DNA from: Aerococcus viridans
Lineage (GTDB): Bacteria > Bacillota > Bacilli > Lactobacillales > Aerococcaceae
Length of the DNA stretch: 64,000 nt
NCBI RefSeq assembly: GCF_001543285.1
Contig: NZ_CP014164.1
Location: 620,001-684,000 of the forward strand
Direction of reading: 5' to 3'
Below, one piece after another: positions 26,926 through 36,563 of the stretch. Each line of letters starts with the position of its first letter. Within the stretch, counting starts at the first letter, position 1. Made by a program: the position numbers and the translations under genes. The notes under the pieces were generated by a model. That model was not told the DNA's origin and ran no database searches. It saw nothing but the letters and a program-made list of their open reading frames with translations.

Positions 26926-28470
26926 GTGACATACCCATGGCAAAATTTAGATCCAAAAGGGCTTGTTCAAATTACCCAACCCCACTGGATTTCAGATATT
27001 GACCAGCAAGTCCTACTTCATCTATACCAACCCATTATTGGCGGCACTGCTTACGCCTTTTACCAGACTTTATATGCCAATATTCAACTGTCTGACTTTG
27101 CCTCAATCCCTTTGCGCCACTTCGATTTGATGGAACAGATGGTGGCTGGTAAGGAGCAATACGTGAAGGCCAGACGGCAACTTGAAGCAATTGGCTTATT
27201 ACAAGTTTTTGAAAAAAGTAGTCATCAAAATCAAGATGATGTGGCGACGATTTATCAATTGCAAGCGCCTTTGGATTCTAAGCATATTTTCTCTGACCCG
27301 ATTATGTCTAGTCTTTTAATGGACCGGTTGGGTCAAGACCGCTATCAATTGATGCTAGACAAGTTTTCAATCAAAATGCCAGTAGACTTGAAATCAGGAA
27401 ATTGGACGGAAGTGACTGCTACTTTCCAAGATGTCTACCGATTACCAAGTCAATACTATCCCATTTCGGATGAGATTGAGGATAAGTTGGTAGCTAAAAA
27501 TAGTCAAGCCAAGGCAACTACAATCACTAGTTCAACCTTAGACATGAACGCCTTAAAAGAGTTGCTGCAATCGTCATTCATCTCTGAAAAAGCCATCACA
27601 GATGAAGTGAGAGAGATGTTTGTATCCTTGCATCAACTCTATGGTTTTGATGAAGTGGACTTGAAAGAATTGGCCTTATCAGCGACTGATCTAAGGACCA
27701 ATACGATTGACGTACGCAAGTTGCAGCGCCTGGCTTTAGACAAATCGAGCAGTCAAACAGGTACAAGTAATGTTCAGCCAGCAAAGGCATCTGCACAAGG
27801 GGTTAGTAGCGGTTTAATGGACCGAATTACATTTTCAGAGGCCAAAGACCGCCAGCAGGCAGATCAAGCTGATCAACAATGGTTAGGCAAAGGGCTCTCA
27901 AAAGAAGAATTGTCATTTTCTAAATTGGCTAGGTCTTATCCACCAATTGCCTTTGCTAAATCAATTAAGGAACAAAAGGGCGGCTATCTGACTAAGTCTG
28001 AGGGTAACGCCATTACTGAGTTAATCCAGTCAGAAGTGATTCAGCCTGCGACCTTAAATGTAATGGTGCAATTCTGTTTGATTGAGTTGGAACAGAATCG
28101 GTTGACGCGCTCATACCTAGAGAGTGTTGCTGATGACTGGCGTCAAAACAAGGTGGTTGAGCCTGAAGAAGCCATGTTATACTTGAAGCAACGTAAGCAG
28201 AAGAGTGCTGAAAATTATGAAAAACGGCAAAAAAACCGGATGGCTAAAGGTCGTTATCAGACGCAGAAGCAGTCGGTTAAACCAAAATGGTTAGACCCTG
28301 ATTCAAGACAGGATAAATATCAAAAACCAGTGGTGGCGCCAAAGGCAGGTGACCAAGAAGGCCCTAAGCAAGACACGGCAGTCAAGCAAGAAAATAAGGC
28401 ATCCTTAAGTGCGCAAGAAGCAGAAATTCAACAATTACTGCATTCATTAAATCAAAAAGAAGGTGAGTAA
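26926..28470 (+). CDS. dnaB: Replication initiation and membrane attachment protein DnaB
   Basis: Firmicutes DnaB (not the helicase), which helps load the replicative helicase at origins and restart sites. It shows the family N-terminal winged-helix part (LVQITQPHWISDIDQQVLLHLYQPIIGGTA, shown in part) and a C-terminal DnaB_2 domain (YPPIAFAKSIKEQKGGYLT), then a basic and polar tail. GTG at 26926 has GGGAGGG eight bases upstream; ATG at 26920 is only two bases from it and less likely. Length is 514 residues. dnaI starts two bases after its stop. Confidence 0.9.
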   Translation: MTYPWQNLDPKGLVQITQPHWISDIDQQVLLHLYQPIIGGTAYAFYQTLYANIQLSDFASIPLRHFDLMEQMVAGKEQYVKARRQLEAIGLLQVFEKSSHQNQDDVATIYQLQAPLDSKHIFSDPIMSSLLMDRLGQDRYQLMLDKFSIKMPVDLKSGNWTEVTATFQDVYRLPSQYYPISDEIEDKLVAKNSQAKATTITSSTLDMNALKELLQSSFISEKAITDEVREMFVSLHQLYGFDEVDLKELALSATDLRTNTIDVRKLQRLALDKSSSQTGTSNVQPAKASAQGVSSGLMDRITFSEAKDRQQADQADQQWLGKGLSKEELSFSKLARSYPPIAFAKSIKEQKGGYLTKSEGNAITELIQSEVIQPATLNVMVQFCLIELEQNRLTRSYLESVADDWRQNKVVEPEEAMLYLKQRKQKSAENYEKRQKNRMAKGRYQTQKQSVKPKWLDPDSRQDKYQKPVVAPKAGDQEGPKQDTAVKQENKASLSAQEAEIQQLLHSLNQKEGE

Positions 28471-28472
28471 GT

Positions 28473-29417
28473 ATGGCTGACAACAACCAAATGAAAAATG
28501 TGGGGGACTCCTTAAAACAGCAGTTCAACCGCAACCCCATGTTCAAAGAGCGACAAGCAAAAATCGAAGGCATTGTTCAAAGTGATCCAGATGTCCAGGC
28601 TTTTCTTGCCAAACATCAGTTAACCTTTGAAGATGAAATCGTGAAGAAATCATTTTCAAAATTATATGAGTTTGCGCGCGAGAACGGTAACGATGCTTTG
28701 GGCCAAAAGAAATTCGTCCAATATGCGCCAAATTTGATTATGAACGTGAACTTTATCGATGTGGATTATCATCCAACTGAAGCCTTTATCCAACAACAAG
28801 AGGCCGAAGAATTGAACAAGCGGGTGACTATGGTCTCTATGCCGAAAAGTCTGCGGTCAGCTTCTTTTGAAAAGATGACGAAAGATGACTATCAAGACCG
28901 ATTTGAAGCGATTCAAAAGAGTCTACAATTTATTTCAGCCTATACCAGTAAGCCAAATGCCTATCATAAGGGTTTGTACCTACATGGGCAATTTGGGGTT
29001 GGGAAAACCCATATCCTGGCTGCTTTAGTCAATACTTTGGCTGAGCATGGGGTCAAATCTACCTTGGTACATTACCCGGAATTGTTAGTAGATCTGAAAT
29101 CACGTATCCGGACCAATACTGTTGACCAAAGAGTCAATGAAATTAAGCAGGCGCAAGTGCTAGTGTTAGATGATATTGGTGCTGAATCTAATAGTGAATG
29201 GGTCCGCGATGATGTGCTGGGTGTTATTTTGCAATATCGGATGCAAGAGCAGTTATCGACATTCTTTACCTCTAATTTCTCAATGGCTGAGTTGGAAGAA
29301 TTTCTAACGACTACTAGAGAAGGGGTAGATGTGGCAAAATCAGCTCGTATCATGGAAAGAATCAAGTATTTAAGTGAAGAAATTACAGTTGGAGGTAGAG
29401 ACCGTCGTAACGGTTAA
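28473..29417 (+). CDS. dnaI: Primosomal protein DnaI (helicase loader)
   Basis: AAA+ ATPase that loads the replicative helicase. Walker A is GQFGVGKT (residues 172-179) and Walker B is VLVLDDIG. The C-terminal domain ends with the usual RIMERIKYLSEEITVGGRDRR. The Bacillus protein has an N-terminal zinc domain with three cysteines and a histidine; this 314-residue protein has no cysteine at all, so that zinc site is lost here although the domain length is kept. Translationally coupled to dnaB. Confidence 0.94.
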   Translation: MADNNQMKNVGDSLKQQFNRNPMFKERQAKIEGIVQSDPDVQAFLAKHQLTFEDEIVKKSFSKLYEFARENGNDALGQKKFVQYAPNLIMNVNFIDVDYHPTEAFIQQQEAEELNKRVTMVSMPKSLRSASFEKMTKDDYQDRFEAIQKSLQFISAYTSKPNAYHKGLYLHGQFGVGKTHILAALVNTLAEHGVKSTLVHYPELLVDLKSRIRTNTVDQRVNEIKQAQVLVLDDIGAESNSEWVRDDVLGVILQYRMQEQLSTFFTSNFSMAELEEFLTTTREGVDVAKSARIMERIKYLSEEITVGGRDRRNG

Positions 29418-29526
29418 TACCTTCTTTTTTATTGCCATTTTCACAGCAAAATATTTGTACACTTAACTTTAAAATGATAAGCTATACTTATATCATATAT
29501 AGAAGCTAGATGAAGGAGGTGAGTGA

Positions 29527-30099
29527 ATGGGTGGATTGAGAAGGTTCCTTCAAATCCTATTTTCACTCTTAGTTTTATTAGCGGTAGTGGCAACAGCTGC
29601 AGTCATTTATCCAATACCATACGTAAGTGACTTTGTTGACCAATATATTGTGTCTAATCAAATATTAGTGAATACGGTCATTGTGCTATTGGCACTTGCA
29701 TTTATTTATTTTGCGGTTGCTTTAATTTGGGCATTGGTCGCACCAGCAAAATCACGTACCTTGAAAGTAGCTAATGACTTTGGTGAGGTGAAAGTAAACC
29801 GTGATACAGTTGTACATGCGGTACACCAAGAGTTATTAGACGTGAAAGAAGCATCTAACAAAAATGTTACGGTGAAATTTGGTCGTAAGCCAGAAAACAC
29901 AAAAGTAGCGGTTGATTACGCTGTAGATAAAAACCAAGCGGTTCAAGCAACTTCTGATCGCATCGCAGAAAAAGCCAAACTTGGAGCAGAACGCGTTTTA
30001 GGGACAAATGTTCAAAATGTAAAAGTATCTGCCGCACCGTATGATGCGAACCGTGTAAGCCAACAGGGGCGCGGTCAAAACCAGGCGCGTGTTAGATAA
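29527..30099 (+). CDS. amaP: Alkaline shock response membrane anchor protein AmaP
   Basis: Membrane protein that anchors Asp23 at the cell membrane (known in Staphylococcus). Two membrane helices (about residues 9-30 and 46-70) are followed by a soluble DUF322-like region (VKVNRDTVVHAVHQEL) and a basic/Gln-rich tail (RVSQQGRGQNQARVR). AAGGAGG precedes the ATG. It is followed by a DUF2273 gene and asp23, the standard cluster. Confidence 0.9.
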   Translation: MGGLRRFLQILFSLLVLLAVVATAAVIYPIPYVSDFVDQYIVSNQILVNTVIVLLALAFIYFAVALIWALVAPAKSRTLKVANDFGEVKVNRDTVVHAVHQELLDVKEASNKNVTVKFGRKPENTKVAVDYAVDKNQAVQATSDRIAEKAKLGAERVLGTNVQNVKVSAAPYDANRVSQQGRGQNQARVR

Positions 30100-30143
30100 T
30101 CTTGTTCGAATAGGACCGAATGTTGATAGGAGGCACAGAGCAT

Positions 30144-30350
30144 ATGAAACAACCACCACGTAGCTGGTATCCATATAGAAATCGTATTATTGGCGGATTG
30201 ATTGCATTCATTTTTGGTTTACTGTGGATGTGGTTAGGTTTTGGACCTGCCTTATTCATCCTAGTATTCTCAGTAATTGGATACATTGCAGGGGCATATT
30301 TTGATGGGCAAATTGACTTAGAAAGCTGGTTCTCATTTTTCAATTTTTAG
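30144..30350 (+). CDS. DUF2273 small membrane protein
   Basis: A 68-residue protein with two hydrophobic helices separated by a short turn (LIAFIFGLLWMWLGFGPALF and on), matching the DUF2273 family that accompanies amaP and asp23. The start is ATG at 30144, ten bases after AGGAGG. It probably works with AmaP in the envelope stress cluster; the molecular role is unknown. Confidence 0.82.
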   Translation: MKQPPRSWYPYRNRIIGGLIAFIFGLLWMWLGFGPALFILVFSVIGYIAGAYFDGQIDLESWFSFFNF

Positions 30351-30361
30351 CATCATATTGT

Positions 30362-30390
30362 TTGAGTTAAGTAGATGGATTTGCTATGAT
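30362..30390 (+). promoter_or_regulatory. Promoter of asp23
   Basis: TTGAGT (30362-30367), 17-base spacer with a TG extension, TATGAT (30385-30390). A separate promoter would let asp23 be made in excess over amaP. Confidence 0.7.
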
Positions 30391-30444
30391 ATTGACAACT
30401 TATTGGTTATATAATTTAAAAATAAAAGAAATGGGGTATTTTAC

Positions 30445-30897
30445 ATGTCAGAAAACGTAAAACACACAAATGATTTAACTTTTGAAAACCGTGTATTAGA
30501 AAAAATTGCTTTCTATACAGTTCAAAACATTGATGGGATTCTAGAGTTAAAAGGTAACTTTACTTCAGGAATTATGAACTTCTTCTCTAATGGCGAAGAC
30601 GAAACTAAAGGTGTTAGCGCCGAAGTTGGTAAAAAAGAAGTAGCGTTAGACCTTGAAGTGATTGCCGAATATGGCAAAGATATTCCAGCCACTTTTGACA
30701 AAGTGACTAAAGCAGTGAAAGAAAACGTTCAACAAATGACCGGTTTAACAGTTGTTGAAGTGAACATGAACGTAAACGACGTGTTAACACGGGCTGAGTA
30801 TGAACGTGACCAAAACGAACAAAAACGTGCAGCTGAACAACAACGTCGTCAAGTAAACCAAAGTGGCCAATACACTGATGGTTCACGCGTACAATAA
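30445..30897 (+). CDS. asp23: Asp23/Gls24 family envelope stress protein
   Basis: Abundant cytoplasmic protein bound to the membrane through AmaP; linked to alkaline and cell-wall stress. It has the DUF322 core (NDLTFENRVLEKIAFYTV ... VALDLEVIAEYGKDIP ... VVEVNMNVNDV) and a Gln/Arg-rich tail (EQKRAAEQQRRQVNQ). It is 150 residues and has its own promoter 55 bases upstream. Confidence 0.92.
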   Translation: MSENVKHTNDLTFENRVLEKIAFYTVQNIDGILELKGNFTSGIMNFFSNGEDETKGVSAEVGKKEVALDLEVIAEYGKDIPATFDKVTKAVKENVQQMTGLTVVEVNMNVNDVLTRAEYERDQNEQKRAAEQQRRQVNQSGQYTDGSRVQ

Positions 30898-30961
30898 GTT
30901 TCACCAGAAGGAGGCGGGTTTACACACGTCTCTTTTTCCTTGAAATCGCCTATGTGAAACG
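30898..30961 (+). terminator. Possible terminator hairpin after asp23
   Basis: GTTTCAC (30898-30905) pairs with GTGAAAC (near 30954-30960), with inner AGGCG/CGCCT. It lacks a strong T run, so termination is uncertain. Confidence 0.4.
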
Positions 30962-30979
30962 GTTTCTTATGATTTTTGT

Positions 30980-31008
30980 TTGACAATTATAGGCTCGATG
31001 CTTATACT
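30980..31008 (+). promoter_or_regulatory. thrS promoter
   Basis: Consensus TTGACA (30980-30985), 17-base spacer, TATACT (31003-31008), directly before the T-box leader. Confidence 0.88.
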
Positions 31009-31013
31009 TATTT

Positions 31014-31295
31014 TGAAATCAGATAACTATATCGATGATAAGAGACAAGCTTTAGGATTGGACATTAGGGACAAGTTGGTTAGTGAGAAACTTGCAAGAT
31101 CATATAGCGAACCACTCTTTAGATCGCACCGAAACAGATGGCATTATGCACATGTGATAAGGTGTACGGGTTGTCCCCATTATCAGCAATTGAGGATAAG
31201 ATATGCTCTGCATATATTATCGAACTTGGGTGGAACCACGCATATTGTTTATTAGCGTCCCATTCTAGTCTTTTAGGCTAGGATGGGGCTTTTTT
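31014..31295 (+). promoter_or_regulatory. T-box leader of thrS with terminator
   Basis: Uncharged tRNA-Thr sensor that controls thrS by antitermination. The T-box sequence GGGTGGAACCACG lies near 31229-31241 and the terminator GTCCCATTCTAG / CTAGGATGGGGC with a T run at 31256-31295. A candidate Thr specifier ACC is at 31111-31113 after a GA, in a stem I-like region; this assignment is tentative. An open reading frame running through it is not a gene. Confidence 0.9.
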
Positions 31296-31324
31296 ATTTT
31301 TCAAAAGGAAAAAGGAGGAAAAAC

Positions 31325-33253
31325 ATGATTGACTTAGTATTCCCAGATGGGGCTAAAAAATCATTTGAAGCAGGCGTTACTGGTCGTGACGTTGCTGCAT
31401 CAATTAGTAACTCATTAGCAAAACGCGCATTAGCGGCTAAAATTGACGGTGAATTGGTGGACTTAAATGCCCCAATTAATGAAGGTGGCGCGATTGAAAT
31501 CGTTGACCCTAAACATGAAGATGCATTAGGTATCTTACGTCACTCAACTGCTCATTTGATGGCACAAGCGATGAAACGTTTGTATCCAGGCATTAAATTT
31601 GGTGTCGGTCCAGCCATTGAAACAGGTTATTATTATGATACGGACCAAGAAAAACAAATTACTGAAGAAGATCTACCAGTAATTGAAGCTGAAATGGCTA
31701 AAATTGTAAAAGAGAATTATCCAATTGAACGTCGTGAAGTGACACGTGCTGAAGCAAATGAAATCTTTGCGGATGATGAATATAAATTGGAAATCATCGC
31801 AGATTTACCAGAAGATGAAACGTTAACAGTATACTCACAAGGTGAATTCACTGACCTTTGTCGTGGAATCCATGTACCATCAACTGGTTACATTAAAGAA
31901 TTCAAACTATTATCTGTTGCCGGTGCATACTGGAGAGGTAACTCAGATAACAAAATGATGCAACGTGTTTACGGTACAGCATTCTTCGAGAAACGTGACT
32001 TGAAAGAATTCATCAAACAACGTGAGGAAGCTAAAGAACGTGACCACCGTAAATTAGGAAAAGAATTAGATATCTTCATGGTAAATCCTGAAGTTGGTTC
32101 TGGTTTACCATTCTGGTTACCAAAAGGTGCTACAATCCGTCGTATTATTGAACGTTATATCATAGACAAAGAAGTTTCTTTAGGTTACGAGCATGTGTAT
32201 ACACCAATTATGGCAGATGTTGAATTATATAAAACTTCTGGTCACTGGGACCACTACCATGAAGATATGTTCCCACCAATGGATATGGGTGACGGTGAAC
32301 AATTAGTTTTACGTCCAATGAACTGCCCACATCACATGATGGTTTATAAAAATGATATTCACTCATATCGTGAATTCCCAGTTCGAATTGCGGAATTAGG
32401 TATGATGCACCGTTACGAAAAATCTGGCGCCTTATCTGGTTTACAACGTGTACGTGAAATGACTTTAAATGACGCACATATCTTTGTACGTCCAGACCAA
32501 ATTAAAGAAGAATTCACACGTGTAATTGAATTAATCAAACAAGTTTATGATGACTTTAATATTACAGACTACCGTTTCCGTTTATCTTACCGTGATCCAA
32601 ACAATACTGATAAATACTTTGATGATGACGAGATGTGGGAAAAAGCACAAGCAATGCTTAAAGAAGCAATGGATGACTTAGGTTTAGAATATTTTGAAGC
32701 CATTGGTGAAGCAGCGTTCTACGGTCCTAAATTAGACGTTCAAATGAAAACTGCTTTAGGTAATGAAGAAACAATGTCTACTGTTCAATTAGACTTCTTA
32801 TTACCAGAACGTTTTGACCTAACTTATGTTGGTCAAGATGGCCAAGATACTCATCGTCCAGTGGTTATCCACCGTGGTGTCGTTTCAACAATGGAACGTT
32901 TCGTTGCTTACTTAATTGAAGAATATAAAGGGGCATTCCCAACTTGGTTAGCACCAGTTCAAGCTAAATTAATTCCAGTAAACGATGAAGCACACGGCGA
33001 ACATGTTGAAGAAATTCGTCGTCGAATGAAGGCTGCTGGTATGCGTGTTGAAGTGGATAATCGTAACGAAAAAATGGGTTACAAGATCCGTGAAGCACAA
33101 ACACAAAAAATCCCATACCAATTGGTATTTGGTGACAACGAAATCGCTGAAAACACAGTAACAGTACGGCGCTATGGTTCAAAAGAAACACTATCAATGC
33201 CGTTTGATGAATTCTTAGCGCAATTAGAACAAGACATCAAAGAATATAAATAA
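31325..33253 (+). CDS. thrS: Threonyl-tRNA synthetase
   Basis: Charges tRNA-Thr. Domains in order: TGS (1-~62), editing domain with [10 protein letters not shown], class II catalytic core with zinc-binding [11 protein letters not shown] and PRPMNCP region, and the C-terminal anticodon-binding domain. Length is 642 residues from ATG 31325, which has AAAGGAGG upstream. The gene is controlled by its T-box leader. Its 3' untranslated region carries tandem structured repeats before the terminator. Confidence 0.97.
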   Translation: MIDLVFPDGAKKSFEAGVTGRDVAASISNSLAKRALAAKIDGELVDLNAPINEGGAIEIVDPKHEDALGILRHSTAHLMAQAMKRLYPGIKFGVGPAIETGYYYDTDQEKQITEEDLPVIEAEMAKIVKENYPIERREVTRAEANEIFADDEYKLEIIADLPEDETLTVYSQGEFTDLCRGIHVPSTGYIKEFKLLSVAGAYWRGNSDNKMMQRVYGTAFFEKRDLKEFIKQREEAKERDHRKLGKELDIFMVNPEVGSGLPFWLPKGATIRRIIERYIIDKEVSLGYEHVYTPIMADVELYKTSGHWDHYHEDMFPPMDMGDGEQLVLRPMNCPHHMMVYKNDIHSYREFPVRIAELGMMHRYEKSGALSGLQRVREMTLNDAHIFVRPDQIKEEFTRVIELIKQVYDDFNITDYRFRLSYRDPNNTDKYFDDDEMWEKAQAMLKEAMDDLGLEYFEAIGEAAFYGPKLDVQMKTALGNEETMSTVQLDFLLPERFDLTYVGQDGQDTHRPVVIHRGVVSTMERFVAYLIEEYKGAFPTWLAPVQAKLIPVNDEAHGEHVEEIRRRMKAAGMRVEVDNRNEKMGYKIREAQTQKIPYQLVFGDNEIAENTVTVRRYGSKETLSMPFDEFLAQLEQDIKEYK

Positions 33254-33254
33254 A

Positions 33255-33508
33255 GGGTGCGAGCCCCGACGCTAAGAAAGGAACCGTTGGAAGATGAAGA
33301 CAGTAGATGACACAGTCAGCTACAACTTCATCTGAAACGCAGTCCTTTCTGGAGGGACGAACCCGACTAAAGGGTGTAAGAGAGACCGCTAAGCTCAACA
33401 ACACTGGAAGAATAGTGCCGTATCATACAAAGTGTGATGCAAACTATTCTGAAGTGGACTTTAGCTGGTCGAGCGCACCCGACTAAACAGGGTGCGAGCC
33501 CCGACGCC
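33255..33508. repeat. Tandem ~117-nt structured repeat units after thrS
   Basis: Unit A is 33255-33371, unit B 33372-33487, and a cut third unit begins at 33490. Units start with GGGTG and end with ACCCGACTAAA. A and the third share GGGTGCGAGCCCCGACGC. Each full unit folds on itself. A: AGAAAGGA/TCCTTTCT, GATGAAG/CTTCATC, GTAG.TGAC/GTCA.CTAC. B: GCTAA/TTTAGC, AGAATAGT/ACTATTCT, ATCATAC/GTGTGAT. The array begins two bases after the thrS stop and ends before its terminator. No family was recognised. Confidence 0.75.
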
Positions 33509-33524
33509 CTACTTATATAAAGGC

Positions 33525-33560
33525 AAAAAACGCCGATAACACTAGTTATTGGCGTTTTTT
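33525..33560 (+). terminator. Terminator of thrS
   Basis: 16-bp stem AAAAAACGCCGATAAC (33525-33540) with GTTATTGGCGTTTTTT (33545-33560), one G:T pair, T run. Confidence 0.93.
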
Positions 33561-33569
33561 ACTATGCAC

Positions 33570-33613
33570 AAATATTAGAGAGATTGAATTTTCACCCAAT
33601 CTCTCTAATATTT
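33570..33613 (-). terminator. Terminator-like hairpin of the HAD phosphatase gene
   Basis: Perfect 17-bp stem (33570-33586 with 33597-33613) touching the stop of the minus-strand gene. Confidence 0.75.
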
Positions 33614-34804
33614 CTATAAATATAATTCCCCGGCTTGTAATACGGGCTCTAAGTGACCTAATGGAATGGTTGCCATACTTGGGCGTAAGGTTCCTTTATT
33701 TTCATCGCGTCCTTGGATTACCAATTTGGCGTTGTCTTGACGGTAAATGTTGATCCCTTTAACGATTAATTGTTGGGTTTGGTCGCCAGAATAACGGTTG
33801 AACAATACCGCTAGCTTAACGAAAGGTAATTGGGTCATCATTGGGTAGTCACCCATAGAGTCTCCAAATACCAAAGCTGGTTGCTTGCCGTGTTCGGCTA
33901 CCATAAAATTTTTAATTACTTCTACTTTTCCTAAGCCCTTAGTGATAAAAGTACCTTCTTCCAGACGGGAATCCATAATGTCATTTTCATCCACATCATA
34001 GCACTGACCGAAAACTTGGCTTTTGTCTAAGTTGAATGGTGCTTCAGTGACCACTGAACGCACCAAGTCAATTGGACTAGCGGTAATGACATAAATGGTG
34101 ATGTTGTTGTCTTTAAGCACTTGCCATAAGTGAATAATTTCATCTGGGATACGAATCCCTTGTTCGAAAGAGGCTTCTACTTTTCCGACCTTGCTCTTAA
34201 TATGTGGGCTAGAAAATAGTCGGCGTAAGGCGATTGGTTTAGCCAAGGCATCTTGGAATACAGCTACAGATAAGGCTTTGAATTCTTCAACAGTATAGCC
34301 TTTAAACCAGTAAATCGGTGAATTTTTGCCAGGTGTTCTTTGGAATTCACTACCTGCTAGTTGGTAGAACAAACGCAATTTCGCCGCAAATTCGGTGAAT
34401 TGGGTTAATTCCTTTATTTGTTCTAGTGGCAATCGTTCGCTCTCATCTAAGGCAATATAGTCGGTATATAAGACTTGGTACTGTGCGATGATATCGTCCG
34501 CCAAATCAGTGTAAGTTGCCATATTTTGTGAATTTGGGAAAATAGGTTGGTTGAAATTCATCGGGCCAGTAGTTAAGACGTCATAGAATTCATCGGGTGT
34601 CATTTTGTAGGCCAAGTGATCAATCATGTACATCATCAGATGGTCTTCAATATCGTGCATGATTGTAGTGTTGTCAAAATCAAATACAGCGTATGCAGTA
34701 TCTTGCTTACTGACACTTGCTTCTGAAGCTGATTCACGAATCACTGTATTCAAACGTTGAATAACAAAGGGGTCCCATTTTTGTTGGTTGATATTTAAAG
34801 GCAT
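33614..34804 (-). CDS. HAD superfamily hydrolase (phosphoserine-phosphatase-like)
   Basis: Aspartate-based phosphohydrolase: the nucleophile motif FDFDNTT holds D42 and D44, and motif IV is VFGDSMGDYPMM near residue 305. The 396-residue length, with a large helical cap between the motifs, resembles the phosphoserine phosphatase-like HAD-IB group often found in lactic acid bacteria. GAGGAG precedes the start. No signal peptide. The substrate is unknown and the gene is monocistronic. Confidence 0.85.
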   Translation of the reverse strand: MPLNINQQKWDPFVIQRLNTVIRESASEASVSKQDTAYAVFDFDNTTIMHDIEDHLMMYMIDHLAYKMTPDEFYDVLTTGPMNFNQPIFPNSQNMATYTDLADDIIAQYQVLYTDYIALDESERLPLEQIKELTQFTEFAAKLRLFYQLAGSEFQRTPGKNSPIYWFKGYTVEEFKALSVAVFQDALAKPIALRRLFSSPHIKSKVGKVEASFEQGIRIPDEIIHLWQVLKDNNITIYVITASPIDLVRSVVTEAPFNLDKSQVFGQCYDVDENDIMDSRLEEGTFITKGLGKVEVIKNFMVAEHGKQPALVFGDSMGDYPMMTQLPFVKLAVLFNRYSGDQTQQLIVKGINIYRQDNAKLVIQGRDENKGTLRPSMATIPLGHLEPVLQAGELYL

Positions 34805-34920
34805 AAGAATCTCCTCGCATGTTTATAAATAAATTGATTTATCACTAACTTACATCACATTATAAAGTAAGCCTAATAATTTCATGTAAAATCTAAGTCA
34901 TAATTAAGTAAATAAAATCT

Positions 34921-35454
34921 TTATCTGAAGTCGCACTGTGGTTCGTGGTGGTTATAGACACCAATCGTCTCCAGAAATGATTCAATTGTAGTTGTCCCGA
35001 CAAATTTAAACCCGTGTTTCTTCAATAATCTCATCAAAGCTTTATTGATTTCGTCCTCATTTCCGTCAAATTCGACCACCAATTGTTGTGCTGTTTGGTA
35101 GATGAAGTCTCTAAAACTTGGAAAATGAGTATCCTCCTCGATTGCTAGCGCACACTTGGCGTTATTTATCATAGCTTGGATTTTTTGGCGGTGACGAATG
35201 ATCCCTTCATCAAGCATAAGCCGGTCAACATCAGTTTCATTAAACTTGGCCAAGGCCTCCATGTCAAAATCAGCAAAAGCTGCTCTTAGCGCAGACCGCT
35301 TTTTCAGGATAATCGCCCAGGATAAACCGGCCTGCATAGATTCCAAACACAGGGCCTCAAATACTTCTTGGTCAGTGGTTTTACCTTGCCCCCATTCTTT
35401 GTCATGATAAGCGATCATGTCTGGGGTATTGGCAAATTGACAGCGTGTAACCAT
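34921..35454 (-). CDS. tag: DNA-3-methyladenine glycosylase I
   Basis: Removes 3-methyladenine from alkylated DNA. The N-terminus has RCQFANTPDMIAYHDKEWG, with Cys5 and His17 as zinc ligands, and the C-terminus has HHEPQC supplying the others (the zinc snap of the family). QAGLSWAIILKKR and LMRLLKKHGFKFVGTTT are typical. It is 177 residues; GAAGGAG lies upstream. Confidence 0.94.
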   Translation of the reverse strand: MVTRCQFANTPDMIAYHDKEWGQGKTTDQEVFEALCLESMQAGLSWAIILKKRSALRAAFADFDMEALAKFNETDVDRLMLDEGIIRHRQKIQAMINNAKCALAIEEDTHFPSFRDFIYQTAQQLVVEFDGNEDEINKALMRLLKKHGFKFVGTTTIESFLETIGVYNHHEPQCDFR

Positions 35455-35650
35455 GGAAAAACTCCTTCACCTTGCAAGAATCGCTAGGATTTTTTAGTGT
35501 GTCCAAATTATAGCAAATTTAATGTGTTTTTAATAGTTGAGTTCGTAATTAACGATTACTTATGATTAAAGTAAGGTATTATCAATATCATGAAACCTCC
35601 ACTATACTGAAGTTGTGAAAAGAAAATAATTTGATATGGGGGAAGGGTTT

Positions 35651-36466
35651 ATGAAGCATTTTGTGAAGTTGGGGTTGTTGAGTTTATCGGCAACAGTATT
35701 GGCAGCTTGTTCTAGTGATAGTAGTGAGGAAATAACGATTCGGGTCGCGACGTCACCCGGTCCTTATAGTGAGTTATTTTTAGACCAAGTGGCGCCAAAG
35801 CTAGAAGAAGAGGGTTATACAGTTGAAGAAATTGAGTTTACGGATGTGCGGTCAGTGGATGTTGCCTTACAAGAAGGGTCAGTAGACTTAAATGTTGACC
35901 AGCATTCCTTGTATTTAGCTAACTTCAATGAAGAAGCGGGTGCAGAACTGACGGCTGTGACACCGGTACCGACTGTGCCAGCAGGTCTGTTCCCAGGTAC
36001 AAAGGATGATTTGGTTGCTGTCTCAAGCGGTGACCGCGTGGGTATCCCGGATGATCCGTCAAATTATACAAGAGCTTTACTCGTTTTAGAAAAAGCGGGT
36101 TGGATCAAATTAAATGAGGATGCCAACCTTGAGAGTTTAACGGTTGATGATATCTCAGAAAATACGGCGGGCATTGAAATTGTACCAATGCAATCAGCGA
36201 CCATCCCAAGAACCTTGGAAGATTTAGCCTACGCCATTATTCCTGGTTCAATCGCTTATGACGCGGGCGTTGACTTCTCAACTATGTTATTAGCAGAGGA
36301 TGTGCGTGAGGACTTGCTACTGCAAGCTGTGGTTTCCAATCCTGAAACGGTGGAAGAAGAGTGGGTGCAAGCAGTCGTAGATATTTACAATTCGGATGAG
36401 TTCCAATCACAAATTGAAGAAATCAATCATAATTCTGATGAAACTTACTGGATCATTCCAGATTAA
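35651..36466 (+). CDS. metQ: MetQ/NlpA-family substrate-binding lipoprotein (orphan)
   Basis: Binding lipoprotein of methionine-type ABC importers. The start is ATG 35651 with GGAAGGG upstream. The signal peptide KHFVKLGLLSLSATVLAAC ends in the lipobox LAAC. The rest follows the NlpA pattern (VEEIEFTDVRSVDVALQEGSVDLN in part, NQHSLYLANFN-like). It is 271 residues and sits away from any permease, 2.3 kb before metNI, and may use that transporter. It lacks the long Ser/Glu linker of the two MetQ copies downstream of metI, so it may bind a different ligand. Confidence 0.87.
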   Translation: MKHFVKLGLLSLSATVLAACSSDSSEEITIRVATSPGPYSELFLDQVAPKLEEEGYTVEEIEFTDVRSVDVALQEGSVDLNVDQHSLYLANFNEEAGAELTAVTPVPTVPAGLFPGTKDDLVAVSSGDRVGIPDDPSNYTRALLVLEKAGWIKLNEDANLESLTVDDISENTAGIEIVPMQSATIPRTLEDLAYAIIPGSIAYDAGVDFSTMLLAEDVREDLLLQAVVSNPETVEEEWVQAVVDIYNSDEFQSQIEEINHNSDETYWIIPD

Positions 36467-36563
36467 GAAATCCGAAAGAAAGTGTGTATATTTATAGAGA
36501 ACGTTTACATTACTAGATCATTTCCTATATGATAGGGGTATCAAGAGAATAGGAGTGATGTAC

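Noticed and set aside
30980..31255. 91-codon open frame upstream of thrS
   Set aside because: It lies wholly in the T-box leader and crosses the T-box sequence and its stems; no RBS and no protein similarity.
33255..33508. Group II intron or CRISPR-like array after thrS
   Set aside because: The GGGTGCGAG start recalled an intron 5' end, but there is no domain V, no reverse transcriptase and no regular spacers.
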